Under the pieces are notes generated by a model. It searched no databases. It saw nothing but the letters and a program-made list of their open reading frames with translations, and was not told the DNA's origin. A stretch of 64,000 nucleotides of DNA from Spiro-02 sp034114085 (GTDB taxonomy: Bacteria > Spirochaetota > Spirochaetia > Sphaerochaetales > Sphaerochaetaceae). Position 1 is the first letter of the stretch, and each line of letters starts with the position of its first letter. A program made the position numbers and the translations under genes. Shown here one piece after another: positions 60,574-64,000 of this stretch. Location of the stretch: positions 1 through 64,000 of the forward strand of contig JAXEWB010000002.1 in the NCBI GenBank assembly GCA_034114085.1, written 5' to 3'.

Positions 60574-61965
60574 ATGAACAATGCGCCAGTACTGTTGAAA
60601 GACATTTTCTGTCTCCTTACCAGCCCCGACAAACCGCAGCTGCGGGGCGCTGACTTGTTAATGCGGGATGGAAAGGTTTTCCGCATAGCTCCTGACGGCG
60701 GGCTGGACGCTCCCGACGGGGCGCGTGTCATAGATTGTTCAAATCATGTAGTGGTTCCCGGTTTCGTGAACACCCATCATCATTTCTACCAAACGTTGAC
60801 TCGCAACCATCCGGCTGTGCAGGATGCCAAGCTGTTCGACTGGCTGACCTTCCTGTACGATGTATGGAAATATATTGATGATGAAGCCGTCTACTATTCT
60901 TCCGCTTTGGCCATGGCCGAGCTGCTGAAAACCGGCTGTACCTGCACGACCGACCATCATTATCTGTATCCTAGGGGCTTCAAGGGCGACTTGATGGGTT
61001 TGCAGTTCCACGCCGCCGACAAGCTTGGCATGCGTTTCAGTCCCACCCGTGGGTCCATGAGCCTCTCCCGCAAGGACGGCGGGCTACCCCCCGACAGCGT
61101 TGTCCAGGACGAAGACACGATTCTCGCTGATAGCGAACGATGTATCCGTCAGTATCATGACTCTGATCCCATGGCGATGCATAAGATTGTGCTGGCCCCA
61201 TGCAGCCCGTTCAGTGTGACCAGGAGCTGCATGCTGGAGAGCGCCCGGCTGGCTCGTCGATATGGAGTCCGCCTGCATACCCATTTGTGCGAGACGTATG
61301 ACGAGGAGGATACTTGCAGGAGAATGTACGGTATCCGGCCTGTGGAGCTGATGCAGGAGTGCGAGTTGATCGGCCCCGATGTATTCTATGCCCATGGTAT
61401 TCATTTCAACGATGAGGAACTGAAGATTCTCAAGGAAACGGGTTCCCACATCGCCCACTGCCCGTCGAGCAACATGCGTCTCGGCAGCGGCATCTGCCGG
61501 GTCAAGGAAATGCTGGAGCTTGGCATCAATGTCGGCATCGCCGTCGACGGCAGCGCCTCGAACGATTCTTCCGACATGCTCGGGGAGCTTCGCAACACCC
61601 TGCTGTTGCAGCGAGTCAAGTATGGCGCTGACGCACTGACGGCGATGCAAGTGTTCCGGATGGCCAGTGAAAACGGGGCGAAGATGCTCAATTTCGGCAA
61701 TGTTGGAAAGCTGGAAGAGGGCTGGGCGGCCGATGCGGCAATTTTTGATGTCTCATCTATCCCGTACGCCGGTTCTCATTCCGATCCTGTGGCGAGCCTG
61801 CTGTTCTGCGGGTGCGACCACAATACGGATTATACGATCGTCAATGGCAAGGTCGTCGTGGACCATCGCCGCTTGGTCGGTCTCGATGAAGAGGAACTTG
61901 CGTCAAAGGCCAACGCCATCAGCGCGATGCTCCATGATAAAGCTGCACGACAGGAGGCGGTATGA
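60574..61965 (+). CDS. 8-oxoguanine-deaminase-like amidohydrolase
   Basis: A 463-residue amidohydrolase of the guanine/8-oxoguanine deaminase and hydroxytriazine hydrolase group. The metal motif is FVNTHHHFYQTLTRN near residue 65, with LHTHLCET, YAHGIHFND and AVDGSASND providing further ligands. The NTHHH-F-YQ-LTR signature matches 8-oxoguanine deaminase more closely than guanine deaminase. The ATG at 60574 has GAGGTG seven bases upstream; the frame opens at 60466 but that part is Arg-rich and not conserved in type. Its stop overlaps the next gene (ATGA). It would convert 8-oxoguanine to urate or an analogous hydroxypurine. Confidence 0.88.
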   Translation: MNNAPVLLKDIFCLLTSPDKPQLRGADLLMRDGKVFRIAPDGGLDAPDGARVIDCSNHVVVPGFVNTHHHFYQTLTRNHPAVQDAKLFDWLTFLYDVWKYIDDEAVYYSSALAMAELLKTGCTCTTDHHYLYPRGFKGDLMGLQFHAADKLGMRFSPTRGSMSLSRKDGGLPPDSVVQDEDTILADSERCIRQYHDSDPMAMHKIVLAPCSPFSVTRSCMLESARLARRYGVRLHTHLCETYDEEDTCRRMYGIRPVELMQECELIGPDVFYAHGIHFNDEELKILKETGSHIAHCPSSNMRLGSGICRVKEMLELGINVGIAVDGSASNDSSDMLGELRNTLLLQRVKYGADALTAMQVFRMASENGAKMLNFGNVGKLEEGWAADAAIFDVSSIPYAGSHSDPVASLLFCGCDHNTDYTIVNGKVVVDHRRLVGLDEEELASKANAISAMLHDKAARQEAV

Positions 61966-62804
61966 TAAAGTCATTCTATGTCGCGGAGGACGCGAAAGAC
62001 GCGCTCCGCCGCAAGCGCGAGCTGGACGGTAGAGGGATGTTCCTTGCCGGCGGTACGGAAATCAATCGTCTCGGTTCTTCCTTTCAGGCCGAGAAGGTGA
62101 TCAGCATCCGGCATATCGGTTGCGACAGGATTGAGGAAGTCAACGGAGCCGTCCGTATCGGTAGTTGTGCAACGTTTCAGCAGCTGATTGATTCTCCCAT
62201 TGTCCCGTGCTGGTTGAAAGATGCCGCGAAGTACTGCAATTCCCGTACAAAGCGCAATATGGCGACTGTCGGCGGCAACCTTGCCATCGGCAGGGATGAT
62301 TCTTATCTGATGCCTGCTCTGCTTGCCGCGAAGGCTCGGCTGTTGACCGCGGGGCTTACCGAAGAGGGCGTCTATACCGAGGATGAACTTCCGATTCGTG
62401 AATATCATGCTTTTCAGGATCATTTTTCAGGGACGTTGATACTTGCCATCGTGCTGAACAAGCCTGATCGTTTCATCGCGACGAAACGGTTCAGCCGGAC
62501 CGCACAGAGCCATGCCGCGGTTACGGTCGGTTTTGGCGCAGGTCGGGATGAAGCTGGCAATCCTTCCGACGTGCGTATTTTCGCCGCGGTGAAGGGAAGT
62601 GGCATCCAACGGTTCTCCGATATTGAGAACTCGATTGAAGGAGACGCCTACAACAGTCCTGACGATGTCCAGTTCGCTGTATCGTCAATGACGAAGGCGG
62701 AGGACGATTTGGCGGGTTCCGCCGCCTACAAACGGTATATCGCCGGGGTTGCCGTATCCGATTTGTATCGGTTGTTCCTGGATTCGACGGGAGGTGCGAA
62801 ATGA
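61962..62804 (+). CDS. ygfM: FAD-binding subunit of the XdhD-type hydroxylase (YgfM-like)
   Basis: A 280-residue flavoprotein subunit. The FAD loops GMFLAGGTEINRL and NMATVGGNLAIGRDDSYLMPAL are present, with the FAD_binding_5/CO-deh-flav_C domain order. It starts inside the previous gene's stop and ends with its TGA overlapping the XdhD start (ATGA), as ygfM and xdhD are neighbours in E. coli. This second, divergent FAD subunit pairs with the following Mo subunit rather than with the 59.6-kb enzyme. Confidence 0.9.
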   Translation: MIKSFYVAEDAKDALRRKRELDGRGMFLAGGTEINRLGSSFQAEKVISIRHIGCDRIEEVNGAVRIGSCATFQQLIDSPIVPCWLKDAAKYCNSRTKRNMATVGGNLAIGRDDSYLMPALLAAKARLLTAGLTEEGVYTEDELPIREYHAFQDHFSGTLILAIVLNKPDRFIATKRFSRTAQSHAAVTVGFGAGRDEAGNPSDVRIFAAVKGSGIQRFSDIENSIEGDAYNSPDDVQFAVSSMTKAEDDLAGSAAYKRYIAGVAVSDLYRLFLDSTGGAK

Positions 62805-64000
62805 AAATCAAATGCGTGATTAACGGATGTGCGAAGGAATTTGATTTCAATCCCGTCCTCAGTCTTCGTGAACTGTTGGTTTCCGACGGGCATTTCTGTG
62901 TGCGCGACAGCGACAACGGCGAAGGGTTCGCCGGTAGCGATACGGTTTTGGTCGATGGCGTACCCGTTTATGCGAACCTGATGCTCGCCGGTGAGGCGGA
63001 CGGCTGTGAAATCCGTACTCCCGACGGTCTTGCCGATGGCCGCAGGCTGAGCGCCGTGCAGCAGGCCATGGTGGACGCCGGTATCGTGCAGAGCGCCTAC
63101 AACGCCCCCGCGGCGGCTTTGTTGCTTACTTGGTTGCTTGAAAACAAGCCTGACCCTTCCAAAGATGAGATCAAGGATGCGTTGAGCGGCATTTTTATTC
63201 GTGACGCTGGCTACGAGCATTACTATCTTGCCGTCAAGCTCGCCCGAGAAAAAATCGCCAGTGGGGCCTACACCAGCGAGATCGCCCCTGAATTCCGGGA
63301 TGAGCTCGCCGTGGTCGGCAAGGTCAAGCCGAAGGTGGACGGTCGTCAGCTCGTCGCCGGTTGGAAAAGTTTTGTCGAGGATCGCGTGGAGCCGGGCGCC
63401 TGTGCGCTGGTCTTGCTCCGTTCCCCCTATGCCCACGCCTATATCACCAGCATCGATGTCTCCAAAGCTGAGAAGATGCCCGGTGTCATCGCCATCATTA
63501 CCTGTGAAAATTGTCCTGATGTATTCTACATGCAGGCGGGGCAGGGCAATCCCGAACCTTCTCCGCATGACCGGCGGTTGTTCAATCGCAAGGTCCGGCA
63601 TGTCGGGGATCGCGTCGCCGCCATTGTCGCCGAGACCGAAGCCCAGGCGGTCGCCGCCCGCGATAGGATCAAGGTCAAGTACGAAGTGCTGAAGCCTGTG
63701 TTTACCGTCGAGGAGGCGATGGCTCCCGACGCTCCGCTGGTACACAATGGTGTCGTTGAATACCGTGCCGGCGCTCCCGCCGACCTGGACGAGTATAACA
63801 AGACCGCCGACCCCCGGGACGGCAAGGTAATCTACCAGTTCCCGTTGCATGGGGATATCCGTCGCAATATCGCCGCTGCGGCCCATGGGCATATCGGAGA
63901 TGTCGACGCAGGTTTCTCCGAAGCCGATGTTGTGATCGAGCGAACCTATCAGACGTCCCAGGTTCAGTGTACGCCGTTGGAACCGCATGTCTGTTATGCC
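62801..64000 (+). CDS. xdhD: XdhD-type molybdenum hydroxylase, fused and degenerate FeS domain (3' partial)
   Basis: The first 400 residues of an XdhD (YgfN-like) subunit, cut by the window edge. The N-terminal 160 residues align with the ferredoxin-like and helical domains of the family (RDSDNGEGFAGSDTVLVDG, SAVQQAMVDAGIVQSAYNAPAAAL, LSGIFIRDAGYEHYY), but the usual FeS cysteines are replaced: no CxxxxCGxCxxC or CGxC...CRC remains. The hammerhead and Mo-domain start follow (SPYAHAYITSID, RHVGDRVAAIVAET, IERTYQTSQVQCTPLEPH). E. coli XdhD shows the same loss as I recall it. GAGGTG precedes the ATG at 62801, which overlaps the ygfM stop. Confidence 0.93.
   Translation, partial: MKIKCVINGCAKEFDFNPVLSLRELLVSDGHFCVRDSDNGEGFAGSDTVLVDGVPVYANLMLAGEADGCEIRTPDGLADGRRLSAVQQAMVDAGIVQSAYNAPAAALLLTWLLENKPDPSKDEIKDALSGIFIRDAGYEHYYLAVKLAREKIASGAYTSEIAPEFRDELAVVGKVKPKVDGRQLVAGWKSFVEDRVEPGACALVLLRSPYAHAYITSIDVSKAEKMPGVIAIITCENCPDVFYMQAGQGNPEPSPHDRRLFNRKVRHVGDRVAAIVAETEAQAVAARDRIKVKYEVLKPVFTVEEAMAPDAPLVHNGVVEYRAGAPADLDEYNKTADPRDGKVIYQFPLHGDIRRNIAAAAHGHIGDVDAGFSEADVVIERTYQTSQVQCTPLEPHVCYA

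Noticed and set aside
62726..63988. 420-residue minus-strand frame over xdhD
   Set aside because: Antisense shadow; the plus strand aligns along its length with XdhD.

Overview
The window is chromosomal DNA from a moderately GC-rich bacterium, most likely a spirochaete of the Sphaerochaeta/Treponema type. This is inferred from lipoprotein signal peptides, paralogous Ig-like surface lipoproteins, glycogen genes, a tRNA gene without an encoded CCA, and a selenium/molybdenum purine-catabolism cluster known from gut spirochaetes and clostridia. No 16S rRNA gene is present to confirm it. Both window edges cut genes: an ApbE-type flavin transferase on the left and an XdhD-like molybdenum hydroxylase on the right.

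Layout. 1-6.4 kb: ApbE, a MATE efflux pump, an HtrA-type protease and UvrB. 6.4-8.6 kb (minus): a small basic protein, a caspase-fold lipoprotein and an overlapping predicted outer-membrane barrel. 8.7-12.8 kb (minus): a thiamine ABC transporter (thiB-thiP-thiQ) behind a TPP riboswitch. 12.97-13.2 kb: a phased array of 20/31-bp repeats. 13.4-16.1 kb: NAD(P)HX repair enzyme, a membrane protein and a Nudix hydrolase. 16.2-18.9 kb (minus): glgA-glgC. 19.2-22.4 kb: a GGDEF/EAL protein and a NYN-LOTUS protein. 22.5-28.2 kb (minus): trxB, a TPR-tsaE-tsaB operon, a 6S RNA gene that has to be read from RNA structure, a ZapB-like coiled-coil gene, and infC-rpmI-rplT. 28.5-34.1 kb: two tandem Ig-like lipoproteins. 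34.2-41.5 kb: housekeeping genes (AI-2E-type exporter, class II aldolase, TatD, YbaK, cytidine deaminase) and a secreted three-repeat protein.

41.55-45.31 kb is an AT-rich segment bounded by an exact 17-bp direct repeat. It holds a class-I tRNA with a UAA (Leu) anticodon, a type II restriction endonuclease, a C5-cytosine methyltransferase, an AbrB-like regulator and a 79-bp inverted repeat. It looks like an acquired restriction-modification cassette.

46-64 kb is a catabolic region: two PLP enzymes, a DUF3320-like orphan domain, then one long plus-strand series ygfK-ssnA-ygeY, a three-subunit molybdenum hydroxylase, an 8-oxoguanine-deaminase-like amidohydrolase, and a second hydroxylase (ygfM-xdhD). 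The genes fit together as anaerobic purine or N-heterocycle degradation: hydroxylation by (probably selenium-dependent) Mo enzymes, deamination by amidohydrolases, and electron transfer through the multidomain YgfK. This YgfK carries an unusual Cys/His-rich, probably metal-binding insertion. A similar Cys/His-rich tail occurs on the TPR protein at 24.7-26.0 kb.

Best candidates for something undescribed: the Cys/His-rich YgfK insertion, the restriction-modification/tRNA cassette with its AbrB-like gene, the phased repeat array, the class-I tRNA-Leu, and the caspase lipoprotein/outer-membrane-barrel pair.
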